Origin: Martinezella tropici
Lineage (GTDB): Bacteria; Pseudomonadota; Alphaproteobacteria; Rhizobiales; Rhizobiaceae
NCBI RefSeq assembly: GCF_003287875.1
Contig: NZ_QMKK01000046.1
Location: 248,001 to 312,000, forward strand
Direction: 5' to 3'
DNA: 64,000 bases
The notes below the pieces were generated by a model that saw only the letters and a list, made by a program, of their open reading frames with translations, was not told where the DNA came from and made no database searches. Below are positions 42,929 through 51,589 of this stretch, in pieces; positions within the stretch are counted from its first letter, which is position 1; each line of letters starts with the position of its first letter. The position numbers and the translations under genes were made by a program.

Positions 42929-43042
42929 CTTATCTACGAACACAGGCAGAAAATACCAAGCAGCCTCTACGGCTCCGGCCTCGGCTCGAACTATCAGGCA
43001 CAGGGCCTGAAACTCTCGAAGCACTTCCGGCTCTGATCGATT
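42929..43042 (+). pseudogene. Remnant of the dcd 3' end, copy B
   Basis: In the dcd frame this reads LIYEHRQKIPSSLYGSGLG and on to the same stop (43034-43036), i.e. the last 36 codons of dcd without a start. It differs from the intact gene's tail only by synonymous changes in the last 84 bases. A hairpin CCGGCCT-N6-AGGCCGG (43048-43067) follows, as expected for the original end of a gene. Copy B may therefore be the old native end displaced by the insertion. Confidence 0.85.
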
Positions 43043-43094
43043 GCCAACCGGCCTTGACAGAGGCCGGCAACTGTTGGACATCTCAGGGTGTCAG

Positions 43095-43168
43095 GCGGGT
43101 GTAGCTCAATGGTAGAGCAGCAGCTTCCCAAGCTGAATACGAGGGTTCGATTCCCTTCGCCCGCTCCA
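43095..43168 (+). tRNA. tRNA-Gly (CCC)
   Basis: A full cloverleaf starts GCGGGTGTAGCTCAATGG, with anticodon loop TTCCCAA (anticodon CCC, codon GGG), T arm GGTTCGATTCC and acceptor end CGCCCGC, discriminator T and encoded CCA at 43166-43168. It lies 53 bases after the dcd remnant. Confidence 0.95.
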
Positions 43169-43180
43169 GTTTCTTAATTG

Positions 43181-44089
43181 TCAGGTCAAAAACGGCCTCT
43201 TCGTTTTCAGCGCCTCCGCCAGCGCTTCGCCGAAGCTCGCGATCGGGCGCGCAAGCCGCCCCGCCGGCGGGCGATGTATCATCCAGTTGACGACTTTCGG
43301 GTTGAAATCAGGCGCCTCGACGATCTCGATGGCATCGCGCCATCGGCTGTCAGCCAGTGCGGCAGGTGTCAGCACGCCGATGCCGAGGCCGCGGGCGACC
43401 AGCGACATTCTGAGATCGGCGCTCATCGCCTCGACGGCGACGTCGAAGGGCAGCCGCTCGGCTTCGAAGCGGTGATGAATGAAGGCGCGGAAGCCGCAGC
43501 CGCTCTGGTTCATGATCCATGGAAAGCGGGAGAGTTCTTCAAGCCGCGGCGCCTTGGGAACGCCAAGCGATGGCGCGGCGACGAGGATGACGCTGTGGAT
43601 CCCGAGCACATCGCCGACGACATTGTCAGGCGGGTCGACGCCCTCCGCCAGGCAGACGGTGGCCGCATCCAGCTGGCTATGCGCCACCTGCTCGATGAGT
43701 TGCGGCGACCAGCCCGAGACGATGCGCAGCGTCAGTTGCGGAAATACGTTGCGGAGCTGATCGAGCGGGGCCGCGAGTGCGGCCTCCGAGAGATAGGGCA
43801 TGATGCCGAGGCGGAATTCGCCGCCGATCGCTCCGCTCGGAGAAACGCCGGCCTTGAGATCGTCGAGCGAACGCAGGACGCGCCGTCCATGCTCGTAGGC
43901 TTCGCGTCCCGCCGCAGTCGGCTTGAGGGGTTTCGACTGCCGGTCGAGCAGCGCGATGCCGAGGCTGTCTTCCAGGTTCTGGATGCGCCGGGTGATGCCC
44001 GGTTGCGTCAGGTTGATACGCGCCGAGGCGGCAATGATCGAGCCCGTTTCCACCACGGCGACGAAAGCTTCCAGATCATGAATGTTCAT
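43181..44089 (-). CDS. LysR family transcriptional regulator
   Basis: A 302-aa regulator with one N-terminal winged helix (MNIHDLEAFVAVVETGSIIAAS, then RINLTQPGITRRIQNLEDSLG) and a two-lobed effector domain from ~92. It is divergent from the MFS transporter gene across a 101-base AT-rich gap with ATAATTATT-like sequence, so it probably controls that gene. The MFS gene is frameshifted, so this regulator may have lost its main target. Confidence 0.9.
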   Translation of the reverse strand: MNIHDLEAFVAVVETGSIIAASARINLTQPGITRRIQNLEDSLGIALLDRQSKPLKPTAAGREAYEHGRRVLRSLDDLKAGVSPSGAIGGEFRLGIMPYLSEAALAAPLDQLRNVFPQLTLRIVSGWSPQLIEQVAHSQLDAATVCLAEGVDPPDNVVGDVLGIHSVILVAAPSLGVPKAPRLEELSRFPWIMNQSGCGFRAFIHHRFEAERLPFDVAVEAMSADLRMSLVARGLGIGVLTPAALADSRWRDAIEIVEAPDFNPKVVNWMIHRPPAGRLARPIASFGEALAEALKTKRPFLT

Positions 44090-44190
44090 GACGATCTCGC
44101 ATAATCATTATTATTTCATTTCAATTGCTGCATTATGCGGCATAAGGATAAACATGGCTATCTTTATTATCAAAAATTATTGGAGAGCCT

Positions 44191-45418
44191 ATGTCTCAGA
44201 ATCCCGAACGTGTAATGAGCGAGGCGGCGGACGACGTATCCGAGGCTGTCGCCACTCCCTCGACATTGCTGTTTGCGGTCGCCACCGGCGTCATCATCAT
44301 CAATCTCTTTGCGCCGCAGACGCTGGTCGGCATCATCGGGCCGTCGCTCGGCTTTTCCGAACGCGGTGCGGGTCTCGTGGCCATGGCGTCGCTGCTCGGT
44401 TATGCCGCCGGCCTGTTTTTCCTGGTGCCGCTGGCCGATTTGATGGAAAACCGCCAGTTGGTGCTGCGCATGCTTTTATCGGCCTTGATCATGGCCGTTG
44501 CTGCCGCCTTTGCGCCGACGGGTTGGAGCCTTCTGATCTTCCTCTTCCTGCTGGGTGCGGCCTGTTCGGCCATCCAGATTCTTGTGCCAATCGCCGCTGC
44601 CATGGCGCCACCCGAGCATCGTGGCCAGGTGATCGGCAATGTCATGAGCGGCGTGATGGTCGGCATATTGGTATCCCGCCCTCTGGCGAGCCTGATTGCC
44701 GATTTCTGGGGTTGGAGGAGCTTCTATGCCATGAGTGCCGCGACGCTTGCGCTTCTGGCGGCCGTGCTGGCCCTGCGTCTGCCCGAACGGCGGGCCTTTG
44801 GTCAGCGCCAGCTATGGAGCCCTGATCGGCTCGCTCTTCCAGTTGCTGCGGGAAGAGCCCGTGCTGCGTCTGCGTGCCTTCACCGCGGCCCTGATGATGG
44901 CGAGCTTCAGCCTCTTCTGGACTTCCGTTGCCCTTCGCCTGGCACAGCCGCCATTCTCCCTTGGCCAGTCCGGCATCGCTTTCTTCGCGTTGGTCGGGGC
45001 GGGCGGTGCGGCTGCTACCTCCGCCTTTGGCCGCATGGGCGACCGCGGCTGGACGCGGACGGCGACGCTTGTCGCGCATCTGATCGTGCTTGCCGCCATT
45101 GCCTTGGCCGCCTGGGTCGGCGAGATAAGGTCCGGTAGCTCCGTGGCCTTGCTGATCCTTCTGGGCGCGAGCGCGGTGATGCTCGATGTCGGTGTGACCG
45201 GTGACCAGACCCTGGGACGTCGCGCCGTCAACCTTTTGAAGCCGGAGGCACGAGGGCGCATCAATGGCCTCTTCGTCGGCATCTTCTTCCTCGGCGGCGC
45301 GCTGGGTTCGGCGCTTGCCGGCACCGCGTGGGATTTCGGTGGCTGGATCGCCGTCTGCGCGGCGGCGGCTTGCTTCGGGCTGATTGCCTTGATCACCGGC
45401 CTTGCCGCGCGTGTATGA
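44191..45418 (+). pseudogene. MFS transporter interrupted by a frameshift
   Basis: The first frame from ATG 44191 (GGAGAG upstream) encodes a typical MFS N-half: about six helices including LVGIIGPSLGFSERGAGLVAM and MAPPEHRGQVIGNVMSGVMVG. After LALRLPERRAF (about 44785) the frame changes by one base and the C-half continues in the next frame (YGALIGSLFQLLREEPVLRLR to the end at 45418). One extra base somewhere in 44788-44812 explains it. Joined, the protein would have ~408 aa, usual for MFS. Either a true pseudogene or a sequencing error. Confidence 0.85.
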
Positions 45419-45537
45419 ATTATGCAGTGAAGGGCAGCTTTTGCGGTCCCGCCTCGGCATCGCCATGGTTATGCCTTAGCCCTTCAGGTGAGCGTCAGAC
45501 GGATATGGCAGAAGGCGCCCCTGTTAGGAGCGTCTGA

Positions 45538-46113
45538 ATGCGTGGCATTGCATGGTTTTACAGGTTGAGGGCGATCTTTCGGAGCGGTGTGCTCAAGATC
45601 GCCCATAGTACGAAAGTTCCGCTCGGCACCAGGATCATATGGAAGCGCGGCGATGTTCGTATTGGCGATCGGGTGCATTTCCGCAAGGGTGTCGTCATCG
45701 ATGCGCAAGAAGGCAGCATCGAAATCGGCAACCATGTTTCCTTCAACGATTACACCATTTTGCTGGGCCGCGGCGGCATCGTCATCGGCAACGACGTGCG
45801 CATTGCCGCGCATGCGATGATCGTGTCCTTCGATCATAATTTCGATGATGTTTCGCAGCCCATCCGCCTTCAGGGCGTGACGAAGAAACCGATCATCATC
45901 GAAGACGATGTCTGGATCGGGGCGGGAGCCAAGATTCTCGGCGGCGCCCACGTCGCCAAGGGATGCGTCATCGGCGCCAATGCCGTCGTCAAGGGAAAGA
46001 CGAAGCCCTACGGCATCTATGTCGGAGCTCCGGCGAGACTGCTGAAGCGGCGCGGAGAGACCGGCAGCCGCGGATCCGGAAGGGTCGAAATGCTCGCCCA
46101 CGCGAAAAAGTAG
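45538..46113 (+). CDS. Left-handed beta-helix acyltransferase (WbbJ/LacA-like)
   Basis: A 191-aa hexapeptide-repeat acyltransferase. Hexapeptide turns run from ~38 to ~155 (GDRVHFRKGVVIDAQEGSIEIG, GNDVRIAAHAMI, DDVWIGAGAKILGGAHVAKGCVIGANAVV). The catalytic His is likely in FDHNF (~99-103). It probably acetylates a sugar of a surface polysaccharide. ATG 45538 follows AGGAG by seven bases. No sugar cluster is adjacent, so the acceptor is unknown. Confidence 0.87.
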   Translation: MRGIAWFYRLRAIFRSGVLKIAHSTKVPLGTRIIWKRGDVRIGDRVHFRKGVVIDAQEGSIEIGNHVSFNDYTILLGRGGIVIGNDVRIAAHAMIVSFDHNFDDVSQPIRLQGVTKKPIIIEDDVWIGAGAKILGGAHVAKGCVIGANAVVKGKTKPYGIYVGAPARLLKRRGETGSRGSGRVEMLAHAKK

Positions 46114-46229
46114 TCGCACGCGCTGCCGCACTCCTCGTCAGGCGCGATATTCCCCCTGCGGCATGACTCTGCTACATCGTATCGGTGAATCAGGAATGTG
46201 CAGCCACGACCGGAGGCGGGATCAAGACC

Positions 46230-47105
46230 ATGCGTGTTTGCCTTTCGTCGCCGATCTCCGTGGCCCGGGTCATCGCGCATGCGGCATTGATCGCCGTATC
46301 CTGCGCGCTGCCGCTTTCCGCCCAGGAGACGAAGCCGTCGAACCTGCCGATCCTGTTCGATGCGCGCGAGCGCCTGCCGAAACCCGATCTGTCTTCGCTG
46401 GTCAGGCTCCGCTTCCTGACTTCGACCGATTTTCCGCCCTTCAATTTTCTCGATCAGAACGGCAAGCTTACGGGCTTCCATGTCGAGCTCGCCCGCAAGA
46501 TCTGCGACGAGCTCGACATAGCAGACAAGTGCCAGATCCAGGCCTTGCCCTTTGGCGAGCTTCAGGGTGCCCTTGCGGCTTCGCAGGGCGATGCCGTGAT
46601 TGCGGGCGTGGCAGTGACGCCCGAGCTGCGCAAGAGCTTCGCCTTCTCGCGCCCTTTCATGACACTGCCGGCCCGCTTCGTGCGCAATCTCAAGGCGTCG
46701 GTCAGTGGCACCACGGCCGCATCGCTTTCCGGCCATTCGGTCGGCGTCGTCAGGGGCACTGTGCACGAGGCTATGCTGACCGCCTTCTTCCCTGCGATCA
46801 AGCCGGTGCCGTTCGATGATAAGGATGCGCTGCTGACTGCCGTCAAGGACGGCAAGGTCGATGCCGCCTTTGCCGATGGTCTGCAGCTCTCCTTCTGGGT
46901 CTCGTCGCCGGCCGCGGAAAAATGCTGCGCTCTGTTCGATGGTCCCTATCTGTCGCAGCAGTTCCTCGGAGAGGGCATGACCATCATGCTGCGCCAGCAG
47001 GATGCCGATCTGACGGCCGCAATCAACCATGCCCTTGCCATGCTCTCACGCGACGGCAGGCTGCAGGAAATCTATCTGCGCTATTTCCCTTACGGTCTTT
47101 ACTGA
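46230..47105 (+). CDS. Periplasmic binding protein, amino-acid type (SBP_bac_3)
   Basis: A 291-aa binding protein with a signal peptide ending after LPLSAQ (~33). The SBP_bac_3 domain has LRFLTSTDFPPFNFLDQNGKLTGFHVELARKICDEL and DAVIAGVAVTPELRKSFAFSRPF. No ABC permease or ATPase is nearby, so it is an orphan; it may serve another transporter or act as a sensor. ATG 46230 is the simplest start; GGAGG lies 13 bases before it. A GTG at 46185 is possible. Confidence 0.85.
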   Translation: MRVCLSSPISVARVIAHAALIAVSCALPLSAQETKPSNLPILFDARERLPKPDLSSLVRLRFLTSTDFPPFNFLDQNGKLTGFHVELARKICDELDIADKCQIQALPFGELQGALAASQGDAVIAGVAVTPELRKSFAFSRPFMTLPARFVRNLKASVSGTTAASLSGHSVGVVRGTVHEAMLTAFFPAIKPVPFDDKDALLTAVKDGKVDAAFADGLQLSFWVSSPAAEKCCALFDGPYLSQQFLGEGMTIMLRQQDADLTAAINHALAMLSRDGRLQEIYLRYFPYGLY

Positions 47106-47114
47106 TCAGCGCAG

Positions 47115-47150
47115 GTCCAGGAAAAATGCGCGGCGATTTTCCGTCCGGAA
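47115..47150. repeat. Short palindromic repeat after the binding protein gene
   Basis: TCCAGGAAAAA ... TTTTCCGTCCGGA shares its core with the repeat at 4250-4293. It lies in the convergent gap between the binding protein and the TerB-like gene. Confidence 0.55.
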
Positions 47151-47171
47151 TGTATCAGGCAGGAAAATGCT

Positions 47172-47585
47172 TCAAGCTTTGCGATAGCGGGCGATGGCGC
47201 TGCGCTCGATGGCGGCGCAGGTCAGCTTATCCAGGCCGAAGCGGTCGCGAAGCAGGCTGAGCAGGCGCAATTCCTCGGCCTTGACCGACAGGTCGGCCGA
47301 AGCGACTTCGACGGCAAGCGCATACGCCGTATCGTAAAGGCGCGCGGGCAGCGTGTCGCGCACGGTTTCGAGCACGATATCCAGGCCCTCATTGTTGGAA
47401 AGCAGCTTGGCGCAATCGCGCGAGACGGAAATCAGCTTTTCGTCGTCAAACCCCTTGAAGACCGGCAGGGCGTGAATGAGCTCGCCAATGCGGCTGAGTT
47501 CCCGGTCGTTCATCGTGCGGTCGACGGCCGAGGCCAGCACCATAACGTAGATGAGGGCCTCGTGAGCGGAAAGCGGCTTGTTCAT
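47172..47585 (-). CDS. TerB-like (tellurite resistance TerB family) protein
   Basis: A 137-aa all-helical protein of the TerB family, with the paired acidic motifs VDRTMNDREL and SADLSVKAEEL that bind divalent ions in relatives. The N-terminal part begins MNKPLSAHEALIYVMVLAS. ATG 47585 is chosen by similarity to family length. In rhizobia such single TerB proteins occur outside ter operons; function unknown. Confidence 0.82.
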   Translation of the reverse strand: MNKPLSAHEALIYVMVLASAVDRTMNDRELSRIGELIHALPVFKGFDDEKLISVSRDCAKLLSNNEGLDIVLETVRDTLPARLYDTAYALAVEVASADLSVKAEELRLLSLLRDRFGLDKLTCAAIERSAIARYRKA

Positions 47586-47647
47586 GACAGGCGAAGTCCT
47601 TCGAATTTGGCAGACTGAAAAGTCGCGCGGTCTCATGGCAAAAGTTA

Positions 47648-47694
47648 CTGCATAATTCCTTAAATCGGAATCGATTTACGGATTAATTATGCAG
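47648..47694. repeat. Single-hairpin form of the rhizobial repeat (CTGCATAATT)
   Basis: Arms CTGCATAATT and AATTATGCAG with inner TTAAATCG/CGATTTA pairing, equal to the second hairpin of the units at 33432-33528 and 35771-35863. The first hairpin and the linker are missing. Confidence 0.8.
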
Positions 47695-47707
47695 CGGAAG
47701 CAAGGCG

Positions 47708-48793
47708 TCAGATCGGATTGAGCGGATCTTCCTTGGCCGGCGGCGGCGCAAGCGTCGATTTCCCGTTCTTGCGCGGATCGTCTCCGTACATGCCGCGCTT
47801 CTTCTGCTTGGCCTCGTCGACAAGGGACGCAAGCGGCGAGCCCGGTTCCGGATCGGCCCAGCCGAACCGGACGAGCCAGGCGCTCAGATCGACGCGGACA
47901 TAGCGGCACTCGCCCTTGACCATGCCCTTCCAGGCGGGGTCCGGCACATCGCAATCGACGGAGCGGCCGCGCAGATACATGCGGAATGCCGTGCGCGCGG
48001 CTTGACCGCAGGGCCAGCTGTCGCCGCTCGGGCCGGTGCACATTCGGTCGATGTCGGTCGGAATGATCCCGCTCAGCTGCACGCTCCTGCCGCCAAGGGT
48101 CAATATGCCCGCCTGATCGGCGAAGGGATGGACAAGCTCGATCGTTGTCGTCTGCCCCAGTGGCCTGGATGCCGGATCGAGCGAAGTCTGTTGCGACTCG
48201 AGCTTGGGCTGGGCTTGCTGCAGCGGCTGTAGCGCAAGCGTCCGGTGTGCGGCTGCCGCCGCTTCCCTATCGATCTGGTCGGCCGGGATTCGGTTGTCCG
48301 GGGTGGGATCGGCTGTGGCTGCCTCCGTAGAAGCGGCGTCGGCCTTGTTCGAAGTGGCGCTCGCCGGTTCCGGTTTCCGGGCGGCGGCTATATCCTTCGC
48401 AACGTCGCTGGCCGGCGTTTTCGCGGCATCGTCCGTTGCCGGGGCCGGCGACGCTGCGGCCGCAATCGCCGGTAATTCCAGACCGCTGTCTGAGACCGTG
48501 ACTGGCGGAATCGTCTTCTCGTGGGTGGAACTGGCCACCTGCACGGCCGGCTGCCTGTCTGGTTGCGATTTGCCCGACGCCGCATCGTCCTGCTTTGTCG
48601 TTTCGATGGCTTTTGCGTCGGCCCTGGCGGTCTCTGTCGGTGTGGTCGCGGCGGACTTGTTCTCGGCCGTCGTGTCGCTAGCGCCTCGGCCGGGCAGGGT
48701 AAAGCTGCGTTCCCCGATTTGAACCGCGACGAGGGTCAACCAGGAACCGACGACAGCGCCTGCCACGCCAACAAGCCAGATCTTACGACGCAT
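47708..48793 (-). CDS. Membrane-anchored protein with SNase-like C-terminal domain
   Basis: A 361-aa protein with an N-terminal anchor (KIWLVGVAGAVVGSWLTLVAV), a ~190-residue Ala/Thr/Pro-rich disordered region, and a C-terminal domain (~215-340) with an SNase-like (OB) fold: GRSVQLSGIIPTD, CGQAARTAFRMYLRGRSVDCDV, YVRVDLSAWLVRFGWADPE. Classical nuclease residues are not all evident, so catalysis is doubtful. Four Cys in the domain suggest disulphides in the periplasm. It is followed upstream by a LexA-like regulator 15 bases away, so they may be co-transcribed. Confidence 0.75.
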   Translation of the reverse strand: MRRKIWLVGVAGAVVGSWLTLVAVQIGERSFTLPGRGASDTTAENKSAATTPTETARADAKAIETTKQDDAASGKSQPDRQPAVQVASSTHEKTIPPVTVSDSGLELPAIAAAASPAPATDDAAKTPASDVAKDIAAARKPEPASATSNKADAASTEAATADPTPDNRIPADQIDREAAAAAHRTLALQPLQQAQPKLESQQTSLDPASRPLGQTTTIELVHPFADQAGILTLGGRSVQLSGIIPTDIDRMCTGPSGDSWPCGQAARTAFRMYLRGRSVDCDVPDPAWKGMVKGECRYVRVDLSAWLVRFGWADPEPGSPLASLVDEAKQKKRGMYGDDPRKNGKSTLAPPPAKEDPLNPI

Positions 48794-48808
48794 AACGAGA
48801 AAACTTTC

Positions 48809-49474
48809 CTATTGGCTAGCCCATATGATTCGGGCGATCCATTCCACATCCGCGAGATCGAAACTGCGGTTGGGGTGTTCGGGATTGAGCGACAAGAGTT
48901 CTATCGACTTTGCGCTCTGCCGCAGCAGGACCTTGGCCATGACTTCACCTTCGCGGGTCTTCACAACGACACGGTCATTTTTTCGGATCTGAGCGCCCGG
49001 CTCGACGATCAGAATATCCCCGTCGCGATAGAGCGGCAACATGCTTTCGCCCTGGACCTCGAGCGCATAGACGCCGGCCCTTTGCCCGGCCGCAACGGGA
49101 AATTCCACCATGTCCCAGGCCTGACCGGCGGGAAAGCCGCCGTCGGCGAAGAAGCCGCCGGCGCCCGCCTGGGCAAAGCCGATCAGGGGAATGGCGTTTC
49201 CAGCCGGCGAAATTCCGCGCATCGCCATGGTGCCAGCCGGTTCGCCCGGCCGGATGAAGCTCAGAAACTGCTCCAGGCTGGCGCCCGTCGCATCCAGGAT
49301 CTTGGCGATCGATTCCGTCGATGGCCAGCGCAGGCGCCCGTCCTGGCTCAATCGCTTCGATTTGTTGAAGGAGGTGGCGTCCAGGCCGGCACGGCGAGCG
49401 AGGCCGGAGGGCGTCAAGGCATGCCGCTCGGCAAGCCGGTCGATCGCACCCCATATCTGCTCGTGTGACAGCAT
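48809..49474 (-). CDS. LexA/CI-like S24 repressor with XRE HTH
   Basis: A 221-aa regulator. An N-terminal helix-turn-helix (LTPSGLARRAGLDATSFNKSK) is followed by a linker with a possible Ala-Gly cleavage site (~103-106, AGAGG) and an S24 peptidase domain with catalytic Ser144 in GESMLPLYRDGD and Lys181 in EVMAKVL. The build is that of phage-type repressors that cleave themselves upon RecA activation, but no prophage is nearby. It probably senses DNA damage or oxidative stress. It is 15 bases upstream of the SNase-like gene on the same strand. Confidence 0.87.
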   Translation of the reverse strand: MLSHEQIWGAIDRLAERHALTPSGLARRAGLDATSFNKSKRLSQDGRLRWPSTESIAKILDATGASLEQFLSFIRPGEPAGTMAMRGISPAGNAIPLIGFAQAGAGGFFADGGFPAGQAWDMVEFPVAAGQRAGVYALEVQGESMLPLYRDGDILIVEPGAQIRKNDRVVVKTREGEVMAKVLLRQSAKSIELLSLNPEHPNRSFDLADVEWIARIIWASQ

Positions 49475-49613
49475 CGCCGCTCAGCATCCGCGCACCGGTT
49501 GGCCCGGCGCTCAATTCGTCAAAAAAGGTTAACCGAGGCATTTGGGCGAGTAAAGGCCGGCATAGGAATACGGTCCTTTATTCCCTTGCTTTCGCCGCGT
49601 GGCTTTTCACCAC

Positions 49614-50042
49614 TCACGTCTTTTGCGGCTGCGGCTTGGCGTCCGGTTGCTCGTTCTGGAATTCCTTCGCCATGCCCATGAAACCGCGCATGAATTTCTG
49701 CATGATGCCGAGGGTGCGGTCGACTTCGGCATCGCTTGGCAGGCTGGATTCCTTGTTCGAGGCGACGGTCTTTTCCAGTTTCGTCACGCGATCGGCGAGG
49801 CGGTCGAGCTCGTCGTCATAGGCAGCGCGCTCATCGGCGGCCATGCGGCAGACGAGGTTGCCGCCCTGATCCTGGCAAATGGACATGGCGCCCGTCTGCT
49901 TGTCGAGGCGGATGAAATGATCGCCGCTGCGCTCCAGCTGGAAGCGCGTTGCGTCCAGTTCGGCCGATAGAACCGGTGTGGAGAGAAGAAAAGCGGCAGG
50001 CACAAGCATGGCCGCAAGGCCGATTTTCAATTCCTTCGTCAT
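49614..50042 (-). CDS. Hypothetical secreted protein with coiled coil
   Basis: A 142-aa protein with a Sec signal peptide (LKIGLAAMLVPAAFLLSTPVLSA), a short domain with two Cys (MSICQDQGGNLVCRM), and a coiled-coil (ERAAYDDELDRLADRVTKLEKT). The tail is Gln/Pro/Lys-rich. GGAGG precedes ATG 50042. Family not recognised; periplasmic location inferred from the signal peptide. Confidence 0.75.
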   Translation of the reverse strand: MTKELKIGLAAMLVPAAFLLSTPVLSAELDATRFQLERSGDHFIRLDKQTGAMSICQDQGGNLVCRMAADERAAYDDELDRLADRVTKLEKTVASNKESSLPSDAEVDRTLGIMQKFMRGFMGMAKEFQNEQPDAKPQPQKT

Positions 50043-50159
50043 GTCATCCTCCGGATTTTCTGCGTTAAACCCCAAATCCATCACGGAAACCGTGGACATC
50101 AGCTGATGTTTTCGTGCAAAGCCCTATCAGCACAGCTTTACAGAGGGATGATGATCGCC

Positions 50160-50504
50160 ATGCCAGTGGTTTACAAGATCGTGCCGGATGCGCTCTGGCA
50201 GCAAGCCAGACAAACCGGTGTTTTTCATGGCGCGGCGATCGATCTGACCGATGGCTACATTCATTTCTCCACCGCGAAGCAAGCAAGAGAGACGGCCGCG
50301 CGCCATTTCGCCGGACAGACCGGCTTGCTGCTGGTGGCGGTGGACGGCGACGCGCTCGGCGACAAGCTGGCGTTCGAACCCTCGCGCGGCGGCGATCTCT
50401 TCCCGCATCTCTACGCGCCGCTGCCGCTTTCGGCCGTGCTCTGGGAAAAGCCGCTGCCGATTGGCGACGATGGCGCTCACCTCTTTCCGGAGATGGCGGA
50501 ATGA
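50160..50504 (+). CDS. DUF952 family protein
   Basis: A 114-aa protein of the DUF952 family, with IYKI-like start (MPVVYKIVPDALWQQA), the conserved DGYIHFSTAKQARETAARHF motif, and FPHLYAPLPLSAV. The fold is related to ADP-ribosyl-binding domains in some relatives; function unknown. I chose ATG 50160 because relatives begin at this position; ATGs at 50148 and 50151 are closer to the GAGGG site. The stop overlaps pyrD (ATGA). Confidence 0.85.
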   Translation: MPVVYKIVPDALWQQARQTGVFHGAAIDLTDGYIHFSTAKQARETAARHFAGQTGLLLVAVDGDALGDKLAFEPSRGGDLFPHLYAPLPLSAVLWEKPLPIGDDGAHLFPEMAE

Positions 50505-51589
50505 TCGGCGCCTTTCGCGACCTCGGCCGGCGCGGCCTGTTCCTGTTCGATCCGGAAACTGCGCATGGCATGTCGATAGCGGCGCTGAAGTCGGGGCTGG
50601 TGCCATCCTGTAGCGTCAAAGCCGATCCCCGCCTGCGTCAGACCGTGGCTGGGCTCGATTTCACCAACCCGATCGGCATGGCCGCCGGCTACGACAAGAA
50701 TGCCGAAGTGCCGGAGGCATTGCTGAAACTCGGTTTCGGCTTTACCGAGATCGGCACCGTGACGCCGAAGGCGCAGTCGGGCAACCCACGTCCGCGCATC
50801 TTCCGCCTGGTCGAGGACGAAGGCGTCATCAACCGTCTCGGCTTCAACAATGAGGGCCATGAAGCGGCTTTCCAGCGCCTCAAGGCGATCCGCGGCAACG
50901 GCATCATCGGCGTCAACATCGGTGCCAACAAGGATAGCGCCGACCGTATCGCCGATTATGTTGCCGGCATCCGCCGCTTCTATTCCGTCGCGCGCTATTT
51001 CACCGCTAATATCTCCTCGCCGAATACGCCGGGTCTCCGCGACCTGCAGACGCGCGAAAGCCTGTCCGCCCTGTTGTCGGCCGTGCTTGCCGCGCGCGAC
51101 GAGGAAGCGGCGAAGGCCGGCAAGCGCATTCCCGTCTTCCTCAAGATCGCTCCGGATCTCACCGAAGAGGGTATGGACGATATCGCCGCCGAAGCCTTGT
51201 CCCATGCGCTGGATGGCCTGATCGTCTCCAACACCACGCTGTCGCGCGACGGATTGAAGGATCAGCGGCAGGCCAAGGAGGCAGGCGGCCTTTCCGGCAA
51301 ACCGGTCTTCGAAAAATCGACCGTGGTACTCGCCAAGATGCGCCGCCGTGTGGGTGCCGCGCTGCCGATCATCGGCGTCGGCGGCGTTTCCTCGGCGGAG
51401 ACCGCGCTGGAAAAAATCAAGGCGGGCGCCGATCTCGTGCAGCTCTATTCCTGCATGGTCTATGAAGGCCCGGGGTTACCGGGCCGCATCGTGGCGGATC
51501 TCACGAAGTTGCTCGATCGCGAGCGCGCCGGCTCGATCCGCGACCTGCGCGACGCCAGGCTGGATTACTGGGCGAACCGGAACGTCTGA
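50501..51589 (+). CDS. pyrD: Dihydroorotate dehydrogenase, class 2 (PyrD)
   Basis: A 362-aa FMN enzyme that oxidises dihydroorotate with membrane quinone. The N-terminal ~40 residues form the amphipathic quinone-binding part of class 2. GMAAGYDKNAEVP and FGFTEIGTVTPKAQSGNPRPRI are family marks, and the catalytic Ser is in NISSPNTPGLRDLQ. The FMN phosphate site is in IIGVGGVSS. It overlaps DUF952 by four bases and overlaps the convergent MATE gene by 25 bases. Confidence 0.95.
   Translation: MIGAFRDLGRRGLFLFDPETAHGMSIAALKSGLVPSCSVKADPRLRQTVAGLDFTNPIGMAAGYDKNAEVPEALLKLGFGFTEIGTVTPKAQSGNPRPRIFRLVEDEGVINRLGFNNEGHEAAFQRLKAIRGNGIIGVNIGANKDSADRIADYVAGIRRFYSVARYFTANISSPNTPGLRDLQTRESLSALLSAVLAARDEEAAKAGKRIPVFLKIAPDLTEEGMDDIAAEALSHALDGLIVSNTTLSRDGLKDQRQAKEAGGLSGKPVFEKSTVVLAKMRRRVGAALPIIGVGGVSSAETALEKIKAGADLVQLYSCMVYEGPGLPGRIVADLTKLLDRERAGSIRDLRDARLDYWANRNV

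Noticed and set aside
43095..43168. tRNA-Gly as integration site for the orphan gene
   Set aside because: No duplicated tRNA end is seen; the duplicated sequence is the dcd tail.
48809..49474. S24 repressor as sign of a prophage
   Set aside because: No integrase, structural or lysis genes in the surroundings; flanks are ordinary chromosomal genes.
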